The position numbers were made by a program, and so were the translations under genes. From Gemmatimonadota bacterium (GTDB lineage: Bacteria; Gemmatimonadota; Gemmatimonadetes; Longimicrobiales; Gaopeijiaceae): a stretch of DNA of 64,000 nt. A model generated the notes under the pieces. The model saw only the letters and a list, made by a program, of their open reading frames with translations, ran no database searches and was not told the origin of the DNA. This document shows, piece after piece, positions 47,827 through 54,800 of the stretch. The stretch covers positions 1 to 64,000 of the forward strand of contig SKKN01000052.1 in NCBI GenBank assembly GCA_007121455.1, given 5' to 3'. The number at the start of each line of letters is the position of its first letter. Positions within the stretch are counted from its first letter, which is position 1.

Positions 47827-48503
47827 TCGGCCCCTGCCTCGTCCAGGATGGAGTCGGTTCTCGCCTCGTCGAAGGTGAGGTGATTCAGGATCCCTTCGAG
47901 CTCCTCCGCCTTTCGTTGCAGCTGTTCCCGGTCCCACTCGGGCGGAATCTCGTGCGGGTCCCCGTAGCGTACGTCAATCCGGGCAAAGGGCCGGGGGATG
48001 ACGAAGCGGTCCCAGGAGGAGAGGATCCATGCGCGGTCCACATGAAGTCCGACCGGAATCACGGGAAAGCCCGCCCTTTGCGCGACGAGCAGCGCTCCCC
48101 ACTTAAACTTTTTCAGAGGGCCCTTGGGGCCGTCCGGGGTGAGGGCGAGGTCACGCCCGTCTCGAGCGGCTCGGAGGAGCTGCCTCAATCCGGTCATGCC
48201 CCCGCGGGTGCTCGAGCCCCGCGCCGTACCGAATCCCATCCGTTCGACGACCCGAGCGATGTATTCTCCGTCGGAGTGACGACTGACCAGGACGACGACA
48301 CCTTCTCCTCTATGGATGTATGCGAGGGGGAGGAGGCGGCTGTGCCAGAAAACGAACACCACCGGGCGGCCCTGCTCTCGGAACTGTTCGAAGGCACGGC
48401 CCCCTTCTCGCCGGATCCGGAGGGAACTCCCGAGGAGGTGGAGTACGCCCTTGCCCAGGAACCCGGCGCTCCGAAACAGCAGCTCGTCCCGTCGTCTCCC
48501 CAC
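47823..48503 (-). CDS. DUF374 family acyltransferase, LpxJ-like
   Basis: 226 residues of the DUF374/lysophospholipid-acyltransferase group: VFVFWHSRLLPLAYI (catalytic His), VLVSRHSDGEYIARV, GTARGSSTRGG and LTPDGPKGPLKKFKWG. The family includes LpxJ of Campylobacter and Helicobacter, a secondary lipid A acyltransferase unrelated to LpxL. Its position between lpxB and lpxK, and the absence of lpxL here, make a secondary acyltransferase role likely, but this is inference. GTG 48503 follows the lpxB stop at one base with GGAGG six bases before. Confidence 0.82.
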   Translation of the reverse strand: MGRRRDELLFRSAGFLGKGVLHLLGSSLRIRREGGRAFEQFREQGRPVVFVFWHSRLLPLAYIHRGEGVVVLVSRHSDGEYIARVVERMGFGTARGSSTRGGMTGLRQLLRAARDGRDLALTPDGPKGPLKKFKWGALLVAQRAGFPVIPVGLHVDRAWILSSWDRFVIPRPFARIDVRYGDPHEIPPEWDREQLQRKAEELEGILNHLTFDEARTDSILDEAGAE

Positions 48504-48504
48504 C

Positions 48505-49662
48505 TCATACCTCCACGGTACGGTCCTTCTCTTCGAGAATTCGCTCCGCGATCTCGACGACCCGGCGCGCGGCCCCAGGAGTGCCGAGCTTTTCTCGAAC
48601 ACCGGCGAGCCCGGCGATCACCCGCCGGCGTTCTTCCGTCTCATCCAGGAGTGGACGCAGCCGTTCGAGCACTCCCTCCGGCTCGGCGGAATCCTGAAGG
48701 AGTTCCGGTGCCACTCGTCCGCCGGCGACCAGGTTTGCCAGGGCGACGTGATCCACCTGTACGAGGCGCCGAGCAAGAAAGTAGGTGATCGGGTGCGTGC
48801 GGTATACCGTCACGAACGGGATGCCCTCGATGGCGGCTTCGAGGGTCGTGGTCCCCGACTTCACGAGGGCCGCCCGGGAATGGCGAAGCAGCGCCCGGCC
48901 GTCTTCCACGAGGCGGACCCCTCCACCTGACGGCAGACTCTCCGCAGTGATCCCCTCCGCGCGAGCGACCCCGACCTGGAGCTCCGACCTCTCCGATCGG
49001 AGCATTCTCGCGACGGTGGTGAACAGGGGACCGTGCCGCTCCACCTCCTGACGGCGGGAGCCGGGAAAGAGGGCGAGGATCGGTCGATCCGGATCGAGGT
49101 CGTGGTCGTCGGCGAATCGGTCCCGGCTCGGGAGATCGTCATGCCAATCGAGGAGGGGGTGGCCCACGAACGTCGTGCGAGCGCCGGCTTGCTGGAGGAT
49201 CTCCTCTTCGAAGGGCAAGATCACCGCGACGTGATGGGTATGCCGGGCGAGGGCATATGCTCTCCGCGCTTTCCACGCCCACACTTGCGGGCAGATGTAG
49301 TAGAGCACGGGGATGCGACGCTTCCACGCGCGCCGCGCCATCCGAAGGTTGAAGCCCGGATAGTCGATGGGGAGGACCAGATCGATTCCCTCCTCCACAA
49401 GCACCCGGTCCAACCGCCGTTCGAGCTTCCAGAAGTAGGGAAGTCGCGAGACGACCTCGGCGAACCCCATCACGGCGAGTTCTTCGAGGGGTGCCAGAAG
49501 CTCGACGCCCTCGCGGGCCATTCGCTCGCCGCCGAGGCCCAGAAGCCGCGCCCCTGGCCACCGGTTACGAAACGCGGCCGCGACGCCGGCTCCGTGGAGA
49601 TCCCCGGAGGGTTCTCCTGCGAGCAGAAGGATCGTCGGCCCGGGGCTTTCCCCCTCGCTCAG
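48505..49662 (-). CDS. lpxB: lipid-A-disaccharide synthase
   Basis: GT19 enzyme that joins UDP-diacyl-GlcN and lipid X. The N-terminal motif LLLAGEPSGDLHGAG and LGLGGERMAREGVELL lie upstream of the first ATG (49521), in frame, so the gene must begin earlier. The only plausible start is CTG 49662, which overlaps the stop of the small gene before it as CTGA, in the same style as the ATGA/GTGA overlaps around it, and gives 385 residues (E. coli LpxB has 382). No ATG, GTG or TTG exists between the upstream sequence and the motif. Other motifs: YYICPQVWAWK, LALFPGSRRQEV and VKSGTTTLEAAIEGIPFV. Confidence 0.9.
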   Translation of the reverse strand: MSEGESPGPTILLLAGEPSGDLHGAGVAAAFRNRWPGARLLGLGGERMAREGVELLAPLEELAVMGFAEVVSRLPYFWKLERRLDRVLVEEGIDLVLPIDYPGFNLRMARRAWKRRIPVLYYICPQVWAWKARRAYALARHTHHVAVILPFEEEILQQAGARTTFVGHPLLDWHDDLPSRDRFADDHDLDPDRPILALFPGSRRQEVERHGPLFTTVARMLRSERSELQVGVARAEGITAESLPSGGGVRLVEDGRALLRHSRAALVKSGTTTLEAAIEGIPFVTVYRTHPITYFLARRLVQVDHVALANLVAGGRVAPELLQDSAEPEGVLERLRPLLDETEERRRVIAGLAGVREKLGTPGAARRVVEIAERILEEKDRTVEV

Positions 49663-49793
49663 AAGCTCGTTCCTACGTACCAGATCGCGAAGAGGACCAG
49701 CGCGAGGAAGAAGAGGAGCTTCTTGGGAGATTTTGCCTTCTTCGCGGCGATCCAGTCCTTCTTCCGATCACGACGAACGCGAATAAGCGACAT
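49659..49793 (-). CDS. 44-residue membrane protein between the Gfo/Idh gene and lpxB
   Basis: A basic N-terminus of 25 residues rich in Lys and Arg (RVRRDRKKDW, KKAKSPKK) precedes one membrane helix (about 26-40, LLFFLALVLFAIWYV). It overlaps the dehydrogenase gene by 26 bases at the start and lpxB by CTGA at its stop. Codon use is normal for the genome and the length and topology are those of a small membrane regulator or anchor. No family is recognised. It could be a leader whose translation is needed for the CTG start of lpxB. Confidence 0.7.
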   Translation of the reverse strand: MSLIRVRRDRKKDWIAAKKAKSPKKLLFFLALVLFAIWYVGTSF

Positions 49794-50787
49794 GGTCTCG
49801 AATTCGTTCCTCGATAGAAAGGGCTACAGCAAGCGCGTTGCGTCCATCTTCTCCGGTCACGCGCGGGCGGCCGCCGTGGAGAATAGCGTCCCGGAAATCT
49901 TCCAGTTCCCGGCGGAGTGGCTCGACCTCTTCCACTTCAAGCGGGATCCTCTCGACGAGCGTCCAGATATCCGGAGTGTTCGCGAGGTCGAGTTGAGGCT
50001 GCTCGTCGTTTCCGGTGAGCAGCGGCAGATCCTCCTTGAGGCGCAGGAATTCCCCCGCGCCGTTCGCCAGGTCCAGGCTCAGGTATCCCGACCGCTGGAA
50101 GATCCGGATCTTCCGCATCCGATCCATCGATACCCGGCTTGCGGTCAAATTGGCCACGGCCCCACCCTGGAAGCTGAGCCGGGCGTTGGCAATGTCCACG
50201 CTCGGAGTCAGGATCGGCACGCCTGAAGCTACGATTTCCTCTACAGGCGTACCCACGAGGCTATGGACCAGGTCCACATCGTGGATCATCAGGTCCAGCA
50301 CCACCGCCACATCCGTCCCGCGCGGGGAAAAGGCTGCAAGCCGATGGGACTCGATGAAGAGAGGCGTGTCGAGGAAGGGTTCGGCTGCCAGGATCGCGGC
50401 GTTGAACCGCTCGACATGTCCGATCTGGACCACTGCTCCGGTTTCCGCTGCCGCCGAGAGGATCCGGTCGGCGGCTCGCAGGTCTGGAGCGATCGGCTTC
50501 TCGATCAGCAGGTGAATGCCACGGGCGGCTGCGGCCACCGCCACCTCTTCATGGCTCGATGTGGGGGTAGCGATGACGAGTGCCTCGACCTGGTCCAGAA
50601 GCTCGTCCAGGCTCGGCGTCGAAATCACTGCGAGGGCTTGCTCGACCTCCTTCGCCCGTTCCCGCTGGACGTCGTAAAACCCCTTCATCTCGACCCCTTC
50701 CAGGTCCCGCAGAATGCGAGCGTGGTGGAAACCGAGGCTCCCCACCCCGGCGACTCCGATTCGGAATGATTCGCTGGAGCGGGTCAT
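49768..50787 (-). CDS. Gfo/Idh/MocA family oxidoreductase, GnnA-like
   Basis: NAD-dependent sugar dehydrogenase of 339 residues: RIGVAGVGSLGFHHARIL (Rossmann), ALVIATPTSSHEEVA, LLIEKPIAPD (the EKP catalytic Lys motif) and QIGHVERFNAAI, with D/H in DLMIHDVDLVHSL. It sits between lpxA (ATGA overlap) and lpxB. In Acidithiobacillus and Leptospira a Gfo/Idh enzyme (GnnA) oxidises UDP-GlcNAc at C3 before transamination (GnnB) for lipid A with GlcN3N. So UDP-GlcNAc 3-dehydrogenase is the best guess; no GnnB aminotransferase is in this operon. Confidence 0.82.
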   Translation of the reverse strand: MTRSSESFRIGVAGVGSLGFHHARILRDLEGVEMKGFYDVQRERAKEVEQALAVISTPSLDELLDQVEALVIATPTSSHEEVAVAAAARGIHLLIEKPIAPDLRAADRILSAAAETGAVVQIGHVERFNAAILAAEPFLDTPLFIESHRLAAFSPRGTDVAVVLDLMIHDVDLVHSLVGTPVEEIVASGVPILTPSVDIANARLSFQGGAVANLTASRVSMDRMRKIRIFQRSGYLSLDLANGAGEFLRLKEDLPLLTGNDEQPQLDLANTPDIWTLVERIPLEVEEVEPLRRELEDFRDAILHGGRPRVTGEDGRNALAVALSIEERIRDHVAYSRSS

Positions 50788-51590
50788 CCGGTGGTGATCC
50801 CACGTTCGCTCTTCTGGATGAACTCGAGGAAGTAGGCGAGGTCTCCGGTGGGGTTCATCTGCTCGCGGATCTGGGCGATCCCCTGAGACAGGTTCATGCT
50901 CGACTGGAAAAGCATCTTGTAGGCTCGCTTCAAGCCGGCCCGGATATCGGCCGGAAAACCACGTCGCTCGAGGCCTACGGAGTTCAGCCCGTAGAGCTTG
51001 GCGGGGCTTCCAGCGGCGCGGCAGAACGGGGGCACATCCTGAGAGATTCTCGATCCTCCTCCCACGAAGGCGTGGCGGCCGATTCGTACGAACTGATGAA
51101 TCGGGGTGATGCCTCCGACGATGACCCAGTCCTCGATCTCCACATGACCGGCCATGTTCACCGCGTTGGAGAGGACGACGTGGTCACCGAGTACACAGTC
51201 GTGCGCCACATGCGTATAGGCCATCAGGAGGCAGTCGCTTCCGACGACGGTCCTGCCGAGGGCGGCAGTGCCTCGGTTCAGGGTCGCGAACTCCCGAATC
51301 ACTGTCCGGTCGCCGACTTCGAGGGTCGTTTCTTCTTCCTCGAACTTGAGGTCCTGCGGGTCCGTTCCCAGAACGGCACCCTTCGAGATGCTGCAGTCGA
51401 CTCCCACCCTGGTGTTCTTTTCGATCAGGACACTCGGGCCGACGGTCGTTCCCGACCCGAGTTGGACGTTCGGGCCAATCAGTGTCCACGGACCGACGGT
51501 CACGCCCGGATCCAGCTCCGCGCTGGGGTCCACGATCGCGGACGGGTGGATCGACGCCTGTGAGGCCGTGGTCACCCTCGGGTCCCTCAT
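50784..51590 (-). CDS. lpxA: UDP-N-acetylglucosamine acyltransferase
   Basis: First step of lipid A synthesis: 3-O-acylation of UDP-GlcNAc. Left-handed beta-helix hexapeptide repeats (IHPSAIVDPSAELDPGVTVG and others) span residues 12-190. The catalytic His is in YTHVAHDCVLGD, and GHVEIEDWVIVGGITPIHQF and KLYGLNSVGLERRGF follow. 268 residues is normal. It overlaps lpxC/fabZ and the Gfo/Idh gene by ATGA. If GnnA acts with it, the acceptor could carry a 3-amino group. Confidence 0.95.
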   Translation of the reverse strand: MRDPRVTTASQASIHPSAIVDPSAELDPGVTVGPWTLIGPNVQLGSGTTVGPSVLIEKNTRVGVDCSISKGAVLGTDPQDLKFEEEETTLEVGDRTVIREFATLNRGTAALGRTVVGSDCLLMAYTHVAHDCVLGDHVVLSNAVNMAGHVEIEDWVIVGGITPIHQFVRIGRHAFVGGGSRISQDVPPFCRAAGSPAKLYGLNSVGLERRGFPADIRAGLKRAYKMLFQSSMNLSQGIAQIREQMNPTGDLAYFLEFIQKSERGITTG

Positions 51591-52876
51591 CGGTCGACGA
51601 TCCGGGCCATGAGGTCCGCTTCGGCCACCAGGTTTCCATCGACATACCCCTGGCCCCGCATCTTGCAGATTTGACGGCGAAGCTGCACGAGCTCGAGCTC
51701 GAAGACGAGGCGGTCCCCCGGTGTGACGGGACGCCGCCATTTTACGTTGTTCAAGGACATGAAGTAGACCACCTTGTCCTCGGGATTTTCGATCGTGTCC
51801 ATGAGGAGAAGCCCTCCCACCTGAGCCATGGCTTCGATGATCAGAACTCCGGGCATGATCGGATGTCCCGGGTAATGGCCCTGGAAGAAGGGCTCGTTGA
51901 TCGTCACGTTCTTGATACCGACGATCCGCTTGCCTGCTTCGAAATCCACAACCCGGTCCACCAGAAGCATCGGGTAACGGTGCGGCAGGTACTCGAGGAT
52001 CTTCTGGACGTCGACGATCGGCTCGCCGTCCGCAGTGCGTCGGGCGTGCTCCGCAAGCTTCCGGCCCAGGGCGACATTGGCGTCGTGACTCGGTCGTTCC
52101 GCGATCACGTGTCCCTCGATCCTCGCGCCGAGGAGTGCCAGGTCGCCGACAATGTCTCCCACCTTGTGCCGGAGGAATTCGTCGGCGAAACGGAGGCTGT
52201 CGTTCAGCACGCCTTCCTCATCGAGCACCACGGTGTTCTCGAGCGAAGCCCCGAGGGCGAGTCCTCGCTCCTTCAACTTTTCGGCCTCCGCCCGGAAGCC
52301 GAACGTGCGAGCGGCCGCGATGTCCCTGGCAAAGCCTTCCCGGTCGAGGCTGAAGCTCCCGTACTGACGCCCAATCGTCGGGTGCTTGAAGTCTATCGTC
52401 GCGGAGATCCGAAAATCCCCATTCGGGACGCAGGCATAGGCCTCACCATGCGTGCCCTCCACACTCAGCGGCTCCTTCACCTGAATCGTCCGAATGGGCT
52501 GGTCCTGCTCTCGGAATCCGACCTCCTCCAAGGCGTTGAGGAAGTCCTGGAAGCTACCGTCCCGTATCGGAGGCTCCGGTCCCGAGAGGTCGATCAGTGC
52601 GTTTGTGACTCCTGCGGCCGAGAGGGCTGCCATCACGTGCTCCACAGTGAGCACACGGGCATCTCCATTCCCCAGGCTGGTTCCAAGATCGGTTCCGATC
52701 ACGTGGTCGAGGTCCGCCGGTATTGCCGGATGGCCGTCCATGTCGGTCCGACGGAAGCGAATGCCCGTGCCGGCGGGAGCCGGCTTGAAGGTGAGCGTCG
52801 ACTCGACGCCAGAGTGAATGCCCAGCCCGGAAAGGGAGATCTCCCCGTCCACAGTTCCCTGCATCAATTGGCTCAT
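51587..52876 (-). CDS. lpxC/fabZ: bifunctional UDP-3-O-acyl-GlcNAc deacetylase / 3-hydroxyacyl-ACP dehydratase
   Basis: Fusion of two enzymes. Residues 1-290 are LpxC, the zinc deacetylase that commits lipid A synthesis: LTVEHVMAALSAAG, GPEPPIRDGS, AARTFGF, LRHKVGDIVGDLALLG and ERPSHDANVAL, which supply the zinc and catalytic His and Asp. Residues about 295-429 are FabZ: LPHRYPMLLVDRV and GHYPGHPIMPGVLIIEAMAQ. The fusion is known from Bacteroidota and some other phyla. It ties acyl-ACP supply to the committed step. ATG 52876 fits best; ATG 52864 is an alternative. Confidence 0.95.
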   Translation of the reverse strand: MSQLMQGTVDGEISLSGLGIHSGVESTLTFKPAPAGTGIRFRRTDMDGHPAIPADLDHVIGTDLGTSLGNGDARVLTVEHVMAALSAAGVTNALIDLSGPEPPIRDGSFQDFLNALEEVGFREQDQPIRTIQVKEPLSVEGTHGEAYACVPNGDFRISATIDFKHPTIGRQYGSFSLDREGFARDIAAARTFGFRAEAEKLKERGLALGASLENTVVLDEEGVLNDSLRFADEFLRHKVGDIVGDLALLGARIEGHVIAERPSHDANVALGRKLAEHARRTADGEPIVDVQKILEYLPHRYPMLLVDRVVDFEAGKRIVGIKNVTINEPFFQGHYPGHPIMPGVLIIEAMAQVGGLLLMDTIENPEDKVVYFMSLNNVKWRRPVTPGDRLVFELELVQLRRQICKMRGQGYVDGNLVAEADLMARIVDR

Positions 52877-52976
52877 GCGTGCCCCGACATCTCGTCCCAG
52901 TTCGGCCTGCGTTTTCGACCGCCGGCTAATGTAACACGTGCCCGCGTCCCGGCGAGGGGATGGGTGCTCGGTCCGG

Positions 52977-54095
52977 TCACTTCCCTTCCCGGTCGGTGGG
53001 AGGGTGCATCGGCCCAGGGTCCCCGGCCTCCCGTTCATCTTCCACCGCCTCGAGCCGCGCTTCGAGCTCCCGGATGCGTCTGACCATCCCGGGAAGACGC
53101 ATGACCTCCGCCATTCCGCGCAGGAACTTACGGTGATCTCGAGCCGGGTACCCGGATACCGTCGCGCCGGGCGGAATGTCACCGATCACCCCCGACTGTC
53201 CCGCCACCTTGGCTTCGCGACCCACCTCGATATGGCCGCCGAGACCGGCCTGGCCTCCGAGCACGGCGCCATCCCCGATCCGGGCGGACCCAGCTACCCC
53301 GACCTGGGCCACCAGAACCGCGGAACGCCCCACATGGACGTTGTGTCCCAGGTGCACGAGGTTGTCTACCTTCGTCCCCTCCTGGATCGTCGTCGTGCCG
53401 ATCGAGCCGCGGTCCACACAGCTGTTCGCACCGATCTCCACGTCGTCCCCGATCTCGCACCCGCCTACCTGCGGCACCTTCACATGGCGTCCGTCATCGA
53501 AGACGTAGCCGAAGCCGTCCACTCCGAGTCGAACCCCCGCGTGCAGGATGACTCGCTCACCGATCCGGACCCCTGGATAGAGGACGGCGTGCGGGTGGAG
53601 GATTGAGCCATCCCCGACCGTGGCGCCTCGCCCCAGTACCACGTGCGGGCCGACCTGGACTCGGTCTCCGATCCGGACCTCATCCTCGAGCACCGCGTAG
53701 GGTCCAATCACCACCTCGGCGCCGAGTGTCACCCCACGCCCCAGAACCGCCGTGGGATGGATCGAAGGGGCTGCCTTTCGTTCGGGGTGAAATGCGGTGA
53801 GGAGCGAACGAAGCGCCGCGTGGGCGTCCGGAGACACGAGGCAGGGGCGATCGAGCTTGCCGAGCATGGGCAGGAGCTTCTCCGCGATGAGAAGCGCCCC
53901 GGCCGTGGAGTCGGGCAGTCGAGAAGCGTACCGGCGGTCGGCCAGAAATCCGAGTTGCGACGGTCCCGCCTCGTCGATGGGTGCGATCCCGGAAATGGTG
54001 AACTCCGGCTCCGTGGTCCAGCGGCCTCCGGTCAACTCGACGATGCGGAGCGCTGACAGTCCTTCCACACGTGCACCGCTGGGGTGGTCGGTCAT
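52977..54095 (-). CDS. lpxD: UDP-3-O-acylglucosamine N-acyltransferase
   Basis: N-acylates the 2-amino group after LpxC. A short uridine-binding N-terminal domain (residues 1-100, SQLGFLADRRYASRL) precedes left-handed beta-helix repeats (IHPTAVLGRGVTLGAEVVIG onward) and a C-terminal helix. The catalytic His lies in VDNLVHLGHNVHVG; GVDGFGYVFDDGRHVKVPQVG is also diagnostic. ATG 54119 is an in-frame alternative. lpxD is the first gene of the lipid A run; the skp terminator lies upstream. Confidence 0.94.
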   Translation of the reverse strand: MTDHPSGARVEGLSALRIVELTGGRWTTEPEFTISGIAPIDEAGPSQLGFLADRRYASRLPDSTAGALLIAEKLLPMLGKLDRPCLVSPDAHAALRSLLTAFHPERKAAPSIHPTAVLGRGVTLGAEVVIGPYAVLEDEVRIGDRVQVGPHVVLGRGATVGDGSILHPHAVLYPGVRIGERVILHAGVRLGVDGFGYVFDDGRHVKVPQVGGCEIGDDVEIGANSCVDRGSIGTTTIQEGTKVDNLVHLGHNVHVGRSAVLVAQVGVAGSARIGDGAVLGGQAGLGGHIEVGREAKVAGQSGVIGDIPPGATVSGYPARDHRKFLRGMAEVMRLPGMVRRIRELEARLEAVEDEREAGDPGPMHPPTDREGK

Positions 54096-54126
54096 GGGAC
54101 GGCTCGGTTCGAGTGGCATTGAAAAC

Positions 54127-54166
54127 GGGTCCGTCGCGCGCCGTGGAGATGGCGGGCGACGGACCC
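54127..54166 (-). terminator. intrinsic terminator or attenuator between skp and lpxD
   Basis: An 11-bp perfect stem GGGTCCGTCGC/GCGACGGACCC around an 18-base loop lies 26 bases after skp. On the minus strand a G and four T follow, directly ahead of lpxD (32 bases). It should end or attenuate the bamA-skp transcript, so lpxD may be expressed at reduced level or need its own promoter. Confidence 0.78.
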
Positions 54167-54192
54167 TGGGCCTGTCGGCTCGGGCCTTCGGA

Positions 54193-54735
54193 TTATCGGT
54201 CGAAGCCCTCGCCGGACGCCTGCTCACGAAGGCGACGGATCACTTCGTCCGTGAGGTCGAGGTCCGGGTCTGCGGCGATGATGCTCCGGGCCGCTACGTC
54301 GAAGATCATTGTGTATTCGCCCTCCGATCGGATGTTCTCGATCGTCGTGGACATGCGGTCGAGGATCGGTTCGACGAGCTCGGCTCTCCGCTGCGCGGCT
54401 TCCGTTTCCAACTCGTCCATCCGAAGCTGGTACTCGCGTTCCCGGTCGCGGATCTCGCTCTCGCGAGCCTCACGCGCTTCGGACGAGAGCGCGCCCTGCT
54501 GCTGCTGGTACCGCGTGATCAGCTGTTCGAGCTCCTGCCCCATCCGCTCGATCTCCTGCTGGTACCGCTCCATATCCTGATTGAATTGTTGCTGCGCCTC
54601 ACGAGCTCCGGGAGCCTCCTGGAGAATCGCTTCGGAGTCGATGTACGCGATCCGCGGCGAGGTCTGGGCCTCGAGCTCGTTGTGGATGCCCGCGATGGTG
54701 AGCAGGGCCAAGGTCAAGACGGTGGTCAAGCGCAT
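54193..54735 (-). CDS. skp: OmpH/Skp family periplasmic chaperone
   Basis: 180 residues with a cleavable signal peptide (MRLTTVLTLALLTIAG, cleavage near EAQ), then RIAYIDSEAILQEAPG, the Skp body start, and a long coiled-coil tentacle rich in Gln and Glu (about residues 45-115), and the trimerisation end FDVAARSIIAADPDLDLTDEV. It binds unfolded outer-membrane proteins and hands them to BamA, encoded just upstream. ATG 54735 has GGAG eight bases before; 54741 is an alternative. Confidence 0.92.
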   Translation of the reverse strand: MRLTTVLTLALLTIAGIHNELEAQTSPRIAYIDSEAILQEAPGAREAQQQFNQDMERYQQEIERMGQELEQLITRYQQQQGALSSEAREARESEIRDREREYQLRMDELETEAAQRRAELVEPILDRMSTTIENIRSEGEYTMIFDVAARSIIAADPDLDLTDEVIRRLREQASGEGFDR

Positions 54736-54800
54736 GTGCATCGCTCCAGTCGATCGGCGGCCAATGTGTCTCTTCTCGATACCGGCAAGGGGCCGTGGCA

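Noticed and set aside
49519-49521. ATG 49521 as the lpxB start
   Set aside because: It would remove the conserved AGEPSGDLHG and most of GLGGERM; the protein would be about 47 residues short.
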